A stretch of 64,000 bases of DNA from Pedobacter sp. (GTDB taxonomy: Bacteria; Bacteroidota; Bacteroidia; Sphingobacteriales; Sphingobacteriaceae): contig NZ_JAVHXT010000004.1 in the NCBI RefSeq assembly GCF_031119335.1, forward strand, positions 108,774 through 172,773, written 5' to 3'. Under the pieces are notes generated by a model that ran no database searches, was not told where the DNA came from, and worked only from the letters and a program-made list of their open reading frames with translations. The position numbers were made by a program, and so were the translations under genes. This document shows positions 36,775 through 45,094 of this stretch, one piece after another. Each line of letters starts with the position of its first letter. The stretch's first letter is position 1.

Positions 36775-36816
36775 CTATAGGAAACTTTAGATTTAAAAAA
36801 AGTTTCCATAGTTTTG
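36775..36816 (+). promoter_or_regulatory. Promoter with overlapping inverted repeat, upstream of pgpA
   Basis: The -7 box TAGTTTTG (36809-36816) overlaps the right arm of an inverted repeat: CTATAGGAAACTTT (36775-36788) and AAAGTTTCCATAG (36799-36811), identical except for one extra base. It looks like a repressor operator for the inositol-lipid operon. Confidence 0.5.
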
Positions 36817-36855
36817 CGGCGTGATTTTAGAGTAAAAAGATATAATAATTAACTG

Positions 36856-37311
36856 GTGATATTTCACAAAATCATATCAACAAGCCTCGGAATTGGCTAT
36901 ATAGGCAAGGGAGCAGGAACTTATGCTTCTATCTTTACCTGCCTAGCATGGTACTTTTTACAGCCTGGAGTATATGAGCCGAAGCTAGCGCCAGTGTTAG
37001 TCACTTTACTTTTAACCATGCAGGGAGTAAGAAGCGCCAATCAGGTAGAAGTGCTTTGGGGTAAAGATCACCAGCGAGTGGTGATAGATGAAGTTGCAGG
37101 AATGTGCATTACCTTACTTTTTGTGCCAGTAGAAGTAAAATATGTAATAGCAGGCTTAGTGCTTTTTAGGTTTTTTGACATATTAAAACCACTAGGCATA
37201 CGTAGATTGGAAAAGTGGCCCGGCGGTTGGGGCGTAATGGCAGATGATGTTTTGGCTGGAATTTATGCCAACATTGTAATGCAAATAATAATTTTCTTCA
37301 ACATATTTTAA
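36856..37311 (+). CDS. PgpA-like phosphatase, putative phosphatidylinositol-phosphate phosphatase
   Basis: The 151-residue membrane protein belongs to the phosphatidylglycerophosphatase A family: IISTSLGIGYIGKGAGTYASI near the start, VVIDEVAGM (Asp78, Glu79; catalytic metal site), and FRFFDILKPLGIRRLEKWPGGWGVMADDVLAGIYAN. It starts with GTG; no ATG is available. In a gene order with MIPS and a CDP-alcohol transferase it most likely dephosphorylates phosphatidylinositol phosphate, as proposed for the Bacteroides homologue; a house-keeping PgpA role is the alternative. Confidence 0.85.
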   Translation: MIFHKIISTSLGIGYIGKGAGTYASIFTCLAWYFLQPGVYEPKLAPVLVTLLLTMQGVRSANQVEVLWGKDHQRVVIDEVAGMCITLLFVPVEVKYVIAGLVLFRFFDILKPLGIRRLEKWPGGWGVMADDVLAGIYANIVMQIIIFFNIF

Positions 37312-37315
37312 GAAG

Positions 37316-37690
37316 ATGTTAACCTTTATAAAAGCACAAGCTTCGTCACTAACGGCAACGTTGGTAGATTACTTGGTCACTTGGTTTTGTGTGAGCTTTT
37401 TGGGTATCTGGTATGTTGCAGGAAGTGTAACAGGAACCGTTGCTGGTGGCTGTGTAAACTTTTATATGGGACGTAATTGGGTCTTCAATTCGAAAGAGAA
37501 AGACATCAAGCTCCAAATTTTAAAGTACATTTTGGTATGGTGCGGCAATCTTTTGATCGTAACAACTGGAGTTTACATACTCACTCATTTTTTAGGCATC
37601 AATTATATGCTTTCGAAAATATTGGTTTCTGGACTAATTGGGACAATTTATAATTACTTCATGCAGAAGCAATTCATTTTCACGCAGTAA
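37316..37690 (+). CDS. GtrA-family membrane protein
   Basis: The 124-residue protein has four membrane helices and the GtrA pattern: ATLVDYLVTWFCVSFLGIWYVAGSVTGTVAGGCVNFYMGRNWVF and ILVSGLIGTIYNYFMQKQFIF. GtrA proteins are thought to move or present polyprenyl- or lipid-linked sugars across the membrane. It lies 4 nt after pgpA and 1 nt before the DUF5686 gene, so a role in lipid or head-group translocation here is plausible. Confidence 0.88.
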   Translation: MLTFIKAQASSLTATLVDYLVTWFCVSFLGIWYVAGSVTGTVAGGCVNFYMGRNWVFNSKEKDIKLQILKYILVWCGNLLIVTTGVYILTHFLGINYMLSKILVSGLIGTIYNYFMQKQFIFTQ

Positions 37691-37691
37691 A

Positions 37692-40253
37692 ATGAGACAC
37701 ACATATAGAACAATAATTTTTGCACTCACTTTGATTGGTGCTAGTATCATAGGTACATCATCGGCATTTGCGCAAAAAACGGTGATTACAGGAACGGTTA
37801 GGGATGCGGTTACTAAAGAAACCCTGCCTTACGTTTCTATTTTCTTTAACGAAACCCGTTTGGGAACACAAACCGATATTGACGGAAATTTCAGGATAAG
37901 CACCAACGAAGACCATAACAAACTGAAATTTAACTACGTTGGCTATGAGGTTTTATACAAGACCATTGTAGTAGGGCAAACCCAGAAACTGGATATCCTA
38001 CTTAAATCTAATGCGCAATCTTTAAATGAGGTTACCATCATTGCAGGCAAGAAAGTTAGGTATTCTAACAGGAACAATCCTGCAGTAGAACTGATTAGAC
38101 AGGTCATCGAAAATAAAGATAAAAATCAGCCGAAGGCTTACGAAACTGTACAATATAAAGAGTACGAAAAAATGTTGTTTTCGATGAGCAACGTTTCAGA
38201 AAAATTCAAGAACAGACGTATTTTCAGAAACTATCAGTTTTTGTTTCAAGAGCAGGATTCTACAAAAATTGGAGGCAAGAACTTATTGCCAATTTACATA
38301 CAAGAGAAGCTTACAGACCAATACCTAAGTTTTGACCCTACAAGAAGTAAAACAGTGGTTTTGGCGGAAAAACAAGTAGAATTCGATAACAGGTTTATCG
38401 ATAATCAGGGGATGAAATCGTACTTCGATAGGATGTACCAAAACATCAACATCTATGATAATAACATATCGGTAATTAGCAACGAATTTTTAAGCCCAAT
38501 TGCCAACTCTGCACCTACGTTTTACAAGTTTTTTATAACTGATACCCTGAAAAACCAAACGCCTAACGTGATTGAGCTTTCATTTACGCCACGCAACAAA
38601 GGCGATATGTTGTTTGAAGGCAAAATCTATATTACTATGGATGGCAACTATGCAGTGCAAAAAGCGGCATTCGGTGTCAACAAAAACATCAACCTCAACT
38701 TTGTTAGAGGGATGGAGATTGAATTAGATTTTGAGAAAAACGTAGATAACAGGTACTATTTGAGCAAAAGCAATCTTATCGCCGACTTCGGGATCAGCAA
38801 AAATAAGGGGTTAGGTTTTACCGGCGAACGCAGCGTGAGCTATGACAACTACAAAACCAATGTAGAAATTCCTGATACTGTATTTTCTGGCAAAAAGATA
38901 GAAGTATTGGCAGATGCGGCTAAAAAAACTGATGCCTTTTGGTCGCAAAACCGATTAGATACACTGCCAGAACAACAGCAGAAAATTTACAGCAATATAG
39001 ATACGCTGCAAAAACTTCCGTCGTTTAGAAAAACAATTAAATTAGTCACATTTGTGGTTGCCGGATATTGGGATTTTGGCCCATACGAAGTTGGACCTAC
39101 TAATACATTCTACAGTTTCAACAATGTGGAGGGCTTCCGTTTACGTGTTGGTGGTAGAACTACCCCTGCGTTAAGCCAGCGGTTTTATTTTGAAAACTAT
39201 GCGGCTTACGGTTTTAGAGACGAAAAGTGGAAATTCTTCTTATCGGGAACTTACTCCATCAACAACAAATCTATCTACAAGTTTCCGCAACATTACGTAA
39301 GGGCAAGTTTCCAACGTGACACTAAATTACCTGGGGCAGAACTGCAATTTGTGCAAGAAGACAATTTCCTATTATCATTTAAACGCGGCGTAAATGATAT
39401 GTTGCTGTACAACGATTACTATCGTTTAGATTATGTGAGGGAATTTGAAAATAGATTTTCTTACACCCTTGGTTTCAAGAAGTGGGCCCAAAGTCCGGCG
39501 GGGGGATTGCTTTTCACAAATGCGGCAAACAATATGGATATCAACAGAATTCATACAACAGAATTTAGTTTGGGTTTACGATATGCAAAAAATGAGAAGT
39601 TTTACCAAGGAAAAATTTATCGTACCCCAATCATAGACCGCTACCCAATCTACAACTTGAGATACACAGCAGGTGTTAAAGGATTTTTTGGTGGCGAATA
39701 TAACTACCACAACATTATGGGTAGCGTAGATAAACGTTTCTACCTATCGCAATTAGGTTTTAGTGATGTAAGAGTAGAAGGTGGTTACATTGCCGGAAAA
39801 GTGCCTTTTCCATTATTAACCATCCATCGTGCCAACCAGACTTATGCTTATCAGTTAAATTCTTACAACTTAATGAACTTTTTAGAGTTTGTTAGTGATA
39901 GATACGCTGCAATAAATATCGATCATAATTTTAACGGTTTCTTTTTAAATAAGATACCTTTGCTAAGTAAATTGAAGCTAAGAGAAATTGTGTCATTCAA
40001 AGCTATTTACGGCGGATTGAGAGATGAGAACAACCCCGAAAAAACAACTGATGGCACTTTTAAAATGCCAACTTTCGACAGTGGCGCTCAAAGAACTTAC
40101 TCGTTAAGTAAAGAGCCGTATATGGAGGGCAGCGTTGGCTTGGGTAATATTTTTAAACTGTTAAGGGTAGATTTAGTAAAAAGATTTAACTATCTGAATA
40201 ATCCAGAAGTTAGCGAATGGGGAATTAGAGCAAGAGTTAAACTAGATTTTTAA
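37692..40253 (+). CDS. DUF5686 / carboxypeptidase-regulatory-like outer-membrane protein
   Basis: The 853-residue protein has a signal peptide (ending SSAFAQ), a carboxypeptidase-D-regulatory-like domain (about 30-115; KTVITGTVRDAVTKETLPYVSIFF, DGNFRIST) and a long DUF5686 region with beta-rich, barrel-like strands ending in a C-terminal Phe (RARVKLDF). ATG 37692 directly follows GtrA, whereas a longer frame starts inside GtrA. DUF5686 function is unknown. Its operon position suggests an outer-membrane role with sphingolipids or inositol lipids. Confidence 0.85.
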   Translation: MRHTYRTIIFALTLIGASIIGTSSAFAQKTVITGTVRDAVTKETLPYVSIFFNETRLGTQTDIDGNFRISTNEDHNKLKFNYVGYEVLYKTIVVGQTQKLDILLKSNAQSLNEVTIIAGKKVRYSNRNNPAVELIRQVIENKDKNQPKAYETVQYKEYEKMLFSMSNVSEKFKNRRIFRNYQFLFQEQDSTKIGGKNLLPIYIQEKLTDQYLSFDPTRSKTVVLAEKQVEFDNRFIDNQGMKSYFDRMYQNINIYDNNISVISNEFLSPIANSAPTFYKFFITDTLKNQTPNVIELSFTPRNKGDMLFEGKIYITMDGNYAVQKAAFGVNKNINLNFVRGMEIELDFEKNVDNRYYLSKSNLIADFGISKNKGLGFTGERSVSYDNYKTNVEIPDTVFSGKKIEVLADAAKKTDAFWSQNRLDTLPEQQQKIYSNIDTLQKLPSFRKTIKLVTFVVAGYWDFGPYEVGPTNTFYSFNNVEGFRLRVGGRTTPALSQRFYFENYAAYGFRDEKWKFFLSGTYSINNKSIYKFPQHYVRASFQRDTKLPGAELQFVQEDNFLLSFKRGVNDMLLYNDYYRLDYVREFENRFSYTLGFKKWAQSPAGGLLFTNAANNMDINRIHTTEFSLGLRYAKNEKFYQGKIYRTPIIDRYPIYNLRYTAGVKGFFGGEYNYHNIMGSVDKRFYLSQLGFSDVRVEGGYIAGKVPFPLLTIHRANQTYAYQLNSYNLMNFLEFVSDRYAAINIDHNFNGFFLNKIPLLSKLKLREIVSFKAIYGGLRDENNPEKTTDGTFKMPTFDSGAQRTYSLSKEPYMEGSVGLGNIFKLLRVDLVKRFNYLNNPEVSEWGIRARVKLDF

Positions 40254-40267
40254 AGATGAACCCGACA

Positions 40268-40290
40268 CGATTAAAACAATGTTTTAATCG
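40268..40290. repeat. Perfect intra-operon hairpin
   Basis: CGATTAAAAC / GTTTTAATCG with loop AAT, in the gap between the DUF5686 and CDP-alcohol transferase genes. There is no T tract, so attenuation or repeat origin is possible. Confidence 0.6.
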
Positions 40291-40334
40291 TTGAAGGCTC
40301 CATCTGACAAACTAAAAAGAAGTAAACAAAACAG

Positions 40335-41615
40335 ATGAAATTAAGAGATAGCCTACAATTGGGCATATACAAAATAATCAACCCATTTGTAAAAGGGTTG
40401 ATTAAAATTGGTTTAACACCCAATATGGTCACCACCATTGGTTTATTGTTAAACGTAGGTGTGGCCATAATTTTTATTGTGGGTGCAGAAAAATCTAACC
40501 GCGGCGAGCTAGAATATGTTGGTTGGGCGGGTGCTCTAGTTTTATTTGCTGGTCTTTTTGATATGCTCGATGGTCAAGTGGCACGCTTGGGAAACATGAG
40601 CTCAAAATTTGGTGCCATGTACGATTCTGTTTTGGATAGATACAGTGAAATGGTGATGTTCTTGGGCATCTGCTACTATTTGGTGGCACATCATTACTTT
40701 TTAAGTTCGTTATTTGCGTTTATTGCGCTAATAGGTTCTATGATGGTAAGTTACACCCGTGCCCGTGCAGAAGGTTTGGGCGTAGAATGTAAGGGAGGTC
40801 TAATGCAAAGACCAGAGCGTGTAGTAACCATTGGTGTATTCGCTATTGCTTGTGGTGTGGCTTACAATTTCTTAGGGGCAGATTACAAAATCTTTATCCC
40901 GGGCATTAAATTCCATGTATTCGAAACCATGAGTATTTTCACATTGCCTATTACCTTGATGGCTATTATGACCAACATTACGGCGGTAAATAGATTGAGA
41001 GATGCAAAAAAGGCCCTTGATGCAAAGGAATTTCCTAAGGCGAATAACAAAGCGGCAGTAATTGTTGGCTTGGTTTTGTTTTCAGGCTTAGCACTTGGCG
41101 CCAATTACAACGCAAAAGCCCAAAATGACGATGATCCTTCTCCACTTACTTTCCCAACGCCAAAAAACATTAGCAATCAGCTGTTTTACGTTCAAAGAGA
41201 TCCAAATATCAATACTATTATTTGCCAGTTAAATGTTGACGAAAAAGGTGACCTGAATAAAGAGCAACCAATTAACGTATTTTGGATGCGCTACGCAGAT
41301 AAAGAAGGTAAGAAGGATTTGAACTATATACAACGTAAATTTGCGTACGGTATTCAAACTAAGGATATTGGCAATGGCAATTACGAATTGCGTTTTGTAT
41401 CGTACAAGAAATTCCCTTTGTTGCTTACCAAATCATCAAGCGATAAAAAATATCACGTTTATGCAACTGCAAATAACAAGAAGATTTTATTGGACAGAAT
41501 TTTCTTAAGAATTGAGGGTGGTACTTTTTGGGTACCAAACGTAAAATATGTAGAAATAAGAGGTTACGAAGCTGGCAATCCGAGCAAAGCAATAACCGAA
41601 AGAATAAAAGTATAA
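40335..41615 (+). CDS. CDP-alcohol phosphatidyltransferase fused to a DUF4833-like domain
   Basis: The 426-residue protein has an N-terminal CDP-alcohol phosphatidyltransferase domain (about 1-225) with the full motif D76-x2-DG-x2-AR-x8-G-x3-D97-x3-D101 (DMLDGQVAR ... GAMYDSVLD) and several membrane helices. Next to MIPS it probably joins CDP-diacylglycerol with inositol phosphate. Residues about 241-262 (VIVGLVLFSGLALGANYNAK) look like a former signal peptide. From about 275 the C-terminal part (ISNQLFYVQRDPNINTIICQLN, NYIQRKFAYGI) resembles DUF4833, normally a separate exported protein. No stop or frameshift separates the two parts. Confidence 0.87.
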   Translation: MKLRDSLQLGIYKIINPFVKGLIKIGLTPNMVTTIGLLLNVGVAIIFIVGAEKSNRGELEYVGWAGALVLFAGLFDMLDGQVARLGNMSSKFGAMYDSVLDRYSEMVMFLGICYYLVAHHYFLSSLFAFIALIGSMMVSYTRARAEGLGVECKGGLMQRPERVVTIGVFAIACGVAYNFLGADYKIFIPGIKFHVFETMSIFTLPITLMAIMTNITAVNRLRDAKKALDAKEFPKANNKAAVIVGLVLFSGLALGANYNAKAQNDDDPSPLTFPTPKNISNQLFYVQRDPNINTIICQLNVDEKGDLNKEQPINVFWMRYADKEGKKDLNYIQRKFAYGIQTKDIGNGNYELRFVSYKKFPLLLTKSSSDKKYHVYATANNKKILLDRIFLRIEGGTFWVPNVKYVEIRGYEAGNPSKAITERIKV

Positions 41616-41619
41616 TACC

Positions 41620-42246
41620 ATGGCAAAGAATTTTGTTTCAAATTCTAGCGAATCGATTAGAATGTTTAAAAGCGACTTGTTAGAGCCGCTATCTAAGGTG
41701 AAATATTATGTACCACTACTAATTTATGTACCGCTGATATTTTTCCTGATCTGGAAATCACTTTTTGACATAAAAATACCTGTACTGGAATTTTTTGGGT
41801 GGTTAGCATTTGGGCTTTTTATCTGGACAATTACAGAATATGTTTTACACCGATGGATTTTCCATTTTTACCCATCGGCCAATTGGGCTAAGCGCATCCA
41901 TTTTATTTTTCATGGCGTACACCACGATTATCCTAATGATGCGAACCGTTTGGTAATGCCACCATCTGCTAGTATTCCTTTAGCCTTAGGTTTTTGGTTC
42001 CTATTCGACTGGCTTTTACCAGATACCAAAGTTTATGCTTTCTTCATTGGCTTTATTGGTGGCTATTTGTTCTACGATATGGTACATTACGCCCTACATC
42101 ATGCTAATTTTAAAAGCGGATTGTGGAAGAAGTTGAAGCACCATCACATGTTGCACCACTACCAAGATGCCTCTAAAGGTTTCGGCGTAAGCTGGATGTT
42201 TTGGGATGGTGTATTTAGGTCTGGTTTTGAGAAGAAAGATAATTAA
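41620..42246 (+). CDS. Sterol desaturase / fatty-acid hydroxylase family protein
   Basis: Membrane-bound diiron enzyme, 208 residues. The histidine clusters are HRWIFHF, HFIFHGVHHDYPND, HYALHH and KLKHHHMLHHYQ, matching the FA_hydroxylase family. ER/inner-membrane helices surround them. By context it may 2-hydroxylate the acyl chain or modify the sphingoid base of the locus's ceramide (compare yeast Scs7). It starts 4 nt after the CDP-alcohol transferase gene. Confidence 0.88.
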   Translation: MAKNFVSNSSESIRMFKSDLLEPLSKVKYYVPLLIYVPLIFFLIWKSLFDIKIPVLEFFGWLAFGLFIWTITEYVLHRWIFHFYPSANWAKRIHFIFHGVHHDYPNDANRLVMPPSASIPLALGFWFLFDWLLPDTKVYAFFIGFIGGYLFYDMVHYALHHANFKSGLWKKLKHHHMLHHYQDASKGFGVSWMFWDGVFRSGFEKKDN

Positions 42247-42331
42247 TAAAAAGCCCTCTTTGGCTTTGCGATCTCTCCCAAAGGGAGAGAAAAACAGGGC
42301 GCATATTAGACTATTTAACTTCTCTCTCTTT

Positions 42332-42400
42332 GGGAGAGATGCCCAACGGGCAGAGAGGGTCCAATAAAAATTATTAGTACGGGCGAAACATTTTCGTCCC
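42332..42400. repeat. Two dispersed repeats in the hydroxylase-PAP2 gap
   Basis: 42332-42360 is the second copy of the 29-bp repeat at 8031-8059. 42381-42400 (GGGCGAAACATTTTCGTCCC) is a variant of the 20-bp palindrome at 18718 and 57869, and is followed by CAACA. The gap also has CTCTCCCAAAGGGAGAG (near 42275). Confidence 0.7.
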
Positions 42401-42415
42401 AACAAACAAAAGCAA

Positions 42416-43360
42416 ATGATATCAGACATACCCGCTGAGGAGAAAAAAACGAACTTAAAAAAAGACCTGCCATTAACGCTTGGTATTTCTGCCATCTATC
42501 TCATTCTTTCCTACTTTTTAGTTGGCTTTAAAACAGACCAATTGGTGCTGATTGCTATTTTTAATACACTTTACTACCTCACTTCTACTACTAGAAAATT
42601 CATCATAGGTTTTTCCATCTTCATTGTCTATTGGATTATCTATGATTACATGAAGGCTTTCCCCAATTACAATTATAATCCTGTACACATTGCAGATTTA
42701 TACCAATTCGAAAAAAGTGTGTTTGGAATAGAAAAAGGTGGACAAAAGATTACGCCGAACGAATACTGGCTATTGCATCACAACTCGTTCTTAGACGTAC
42801 TTACCGGCTTTTTCTATTTGATGTGGGTACCTGTGCCTTTGGCTTTCGCAGCATTTTTGTTTTTCGTTAAAGAAAGGCGCAATTTCCTTAATTTTCTGCT
42901 CACTTTTGTTTGGGTAAATTTGCTCGGCTTTGTCGTGTATTACCTTTACCCAGCGGCCCCACCTTGGTACGTACAAGAGCATGGTTTTAACTTTGTTGCC
43001 AATACCCCCGGAAATACCGCAGGTTTGGTTCGCTTCGATAATTTCTTTGGTATAGAACTCTTTAAATCTATCTACAGCAAAGGTTCTAATGTATTTGCGG
43101 CAATGCCTTCTTTGCACTCCGCTTATCCTCTAATTGTGGTTTATTATGGCGCTAAAGGGAAATTCCGCAAAGCAAATGTATTTTTTATCACTGTGATGAT
43201 AGGCATTTGGTTCGCTGCAGTTTACACAAGTCATCACTACGTTGCCGATGTACTCGCAGGCGTTACTACTTCAATTATTGGTATATTTTCGTTCAATTGG
43301 CTAAAAGAAAGAAAACCTTTGGCTAACTTTATAGAAAAGATGTTAAAATTGATTTCCTAA
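42416..43360 (+). CDS. Aur1-like PAP2-family membrane protein, putative inositol phosphorylceramide synthase
   Basis: The 314-residue polytopic protein has about six membrane helices and the Aur1/inositol-phosphorylceramide-synthase pattern of PAP2-type motifs: YYLYPAAPPWY (about 175-185), AAMPSLHSAYP (His234) and YTSHHYVADVLAG (His274, Asp278). These residues form the catalytic His-Asp site. By analogy with fungal Aur1 it would transfer phosphoinositol from phosphatidylinositol to ceramide. A simple lipid phosphatase is the alternative. The presence of both ceramide and inositol-lipid genes alongside supports the transferase reading. Confidence 0.8.
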   Translation: MISDIPAEEKKTNLKKDLPLTLGISAIYLILSYFLVGFKTDQLVLIAIFNTLYYLTSTTRKFIIGFSIFIVYWIIYDYMKAFPNYNYNPVHIADLYQFEKSVFGIEKGGQKITPNEYWLLHHNSFLDVLTGFFYLMWVPVPLAFAAFLFFVKERRNFLNFLLTFVWVNLLGFVVYYLYPAAPPWYVQEHGFNFVANTPGNTAGLVRFDNFFGIELFKSIYSKGSNVFAAMPSLHSAYPLIVVYYGAKGKFRKANVFFITVMIGIWFAAVYTSHHYVADVLAGVTTSIIGIFSFNWLKERKPLANFIEKMLKLIS

Positions 43361-43794
43361 TGGAGATTAGCCAACTTACCAAAATCACCGAAACAGAAGC
43401 TCAAGAAATTTATGTCCTATCCAATCAGCTAGGCTATACCAATAATTTTGATTTGCTACTTGGGAGATTAAGAGCAATTATTCCCTTAGAAGAACATGCA
43501 ATTTTTATAGCAAAAGCTGACAATAAAATTGTAGGCTGGCTGCATTGTTTAGTTTGTTTGAGGGTAGAGAGTCCAGTGTTTGTAGAAATCACTGGCTTGG
43601 TGGTTGATGAAAAGGTACGTGGCAAACAAATAGGAAAAAAATTAATCGAAGCCGGCAAAGATTGGAGCCGCAGCCAACAAATTTCATTGCTACGTATACG
43701 CTGTAATGTTGTCCGTACCGAAAGTCATAAATTTTACAAGGCTTTAGAATTTTCTGAAAGTAAAGAGCAGAAGGTTTTTGAGTTGAATTTATAG
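43360..43794 (+). CDS. GNAT-family N-acetyltransferase
   Basis: The 144-residue protein has a single GNAT domain: IFIAKADNKIVGWLHCLV, VEITGLVVDEKVRGKQIGKKLIEAGKDW (acetyl-CoA-binding R/K-G-x-x-I-G loop) and RTESHKFYKALEF. Its ATG overlaps the TAA of the PAP2 gene, so it belongs to that transcript. The acceptor substrate is unknown; it is shorter and unrelated in layout to the putative ceramide synthase. Confidence 0.88.
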   Translation: MEISQLTKITETEAQEIYVLSNQLGYTNNFDLLLGRLRAIIPLEEHAIFIAKADNKIVGWLHCLVCLRVESPVFVEITGLVVDEKVRGKQIGKKLIEAGKDWSRSQQISLLRIRCNVVRTESHKFYKALEFSESKEQKVFELNL

Positions 43795-43851
43795 AGATTT
43801 TCCATTTATATAATCTATTTATAACTTTACTTAACACTAAGCAAAAGTTAG

Positions 43852-44430
43852 ATGAACCCCAAAGTAGACCAATTTCTAAGTAAAACAGATAAATGGCGAG
43901 AAGAATTTGAAGCTTTACGCAACATTGTTTTAGAATGCGGACTAAATGAGGAGCTTAAATGGGGACAACCTTGCTATACACTTCATAAAAGTAATATAGT
44001 TTTAATACACGGATTTAAGGAATACTGTGCTTTGTTGTTTTTTAAAGGTGCATTATTAAGCAATGCTGATGGTCTGCTAATCCAACAAACCGACAACGTA
44101 CAATCGGCAAGGCAGATACGCTTTACCAATGCTAAAGAAATTTCGGAAGTAAAACAGCTAATAAAAAATTCCATCTTCGAGGCTATTGAAGTAGAAAAAG
44201 CAGGTTTAAAAGTTGAAATGAAGAAAACTTCAGATTTTGAAGTGGTGGAAGAATTTCAGCAAAAATTAGACATACTACCTGCTTTAAAAATAGCTTTTGA
44301 AGCGCTTACTCCAGGACGGCAGCGGGCTTACTTATTTCATTTCTCCGAAGCGAAACAAGCTAAAACACGAGTAGCAAGGGTTGAAAAATATATCCCACAG
44401 ATTTTAAAAGGCAAAGGCATAAACGACTAA
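43852..44430 (+). CDS. YdeI/DUF1801-family protein
   Basis: The 192-residue protein has a DUF1801 domain (about 15-120; LNEELKWGQPCYTLHKSNIVLIHGFKEYCALLFFKGALL) and a C-terminal YdeI/OmpD-associated segment (about 140-190; ALKIAFEALTPGRQRAYLFHFSEAKQAKTRVARVEKYIPQI). The family has a fold related to CyaY/YjbR; YdeI is linked to antimicrobial-peptide resistance in some bacteria. The function here is not certain. Confidence 0.85.
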   Translation: MNPKVDQFLSKTDKWREEFEALRNIVLECGLNEELKWGQPCYTLHKSNIVLIHGFKEYCALLFFKGALLSNADGLLIQQTDNVQSARQIRFTNAKEISEVKQLIKNSIFEAIEVEKAGLKVEMKKTSDFEVVEEFQQKLDILPALKIAFEALTPGRQRAYLFHFSEAKQAKTRVARVEKYIPQILKGKGIND

Positions 44431-44434
44431 TATC

Positions 44435-44992
44435 ATGAGCAAAAAATTATCAGCACAGCAAAGTGAAGAATTATTGAGCATTCTAAAAATCCGTTTCGAG
44501 AAAAACATGAAGCGCCACGAAGGATTAGAATGGACAAAAGTTCAGGAAAGATTAATTGCAAGGCCAGAAAAATTATGGTCGCTAAATGAAATGGATATTA
44601 CTGGTGGCGAGCCAGACGTAGTGGCTTTTGATGAAAAAACAAAAGAATTTCTTTTCTACGATTGTGCAGCCGAAAGCCCAAAAGGCAGAAGAAGTACTTG
44701 CTATGACCACGAAGCTCTGGAAGCAAGGAAAGAACATAAACCTAACGATAGCGCTGTAAATATGGCCTCAGAAATGGGAATTGAGCTTCTAAGAGAAGAA
44801 GAATATCGGGCTTTGCAAGAACTTGGCGAATTTGACCTTAAAACCTCTAGCTGGATACAAACTCCACAGCGTATCCGCAAATTGGACGGGGCTTTATTTT
44901 GCGACCGTCGCTACGATACCGTTTTCGTATATCACAACGGCGCCCAATCTTATTACGGAGCCAGAGGATTTCGAGGGTCTCTAAGAGTATAA
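44435..44992 (+). CDS. DUF4256 protein
   Basis: The 185-residue protein matches the DUF4256 pattern: LSILKIRFEKNMKRHEGLEW, LWSLNEMDITGGEPDVVAFDEKTKEFLFYDCAAESPKGRRSTCYDHEALEARKEH, RIRKLDGALFCDRRYDTVFVYHNGAQSYYGARGFRGSLRV. The function is unknown; no signal peptide. It follows the YdeI-like gene by 4 nt, so cotranscription is likely. Confidence 0.9.
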   Translation: MSKKLSAQQSEELLSILKIRFEKNMKRHEGLEWTKVQERLIARPEKLWSLNEMDITGGEPDVVAFDEKTKEFLFYDCAAESPKGRRSTCYDHEALEARKEHKPNDSAVNMASEMGIELLREEEYRALQELGEFDLKTSSWIQTPQRIRKLDGALFCDRRYDTVFVYHNGAQSYYGARGFRGSLRV

Positions 44993-45094
44993 ATTTGTAA
45001 AGGCCTGTTTATCACTTTGTGTTTCACTCTTTATAAGAATATTTTATATATTTAACTGGAGTTTTATCAAACGAACTAAAACATACGCCTATTT

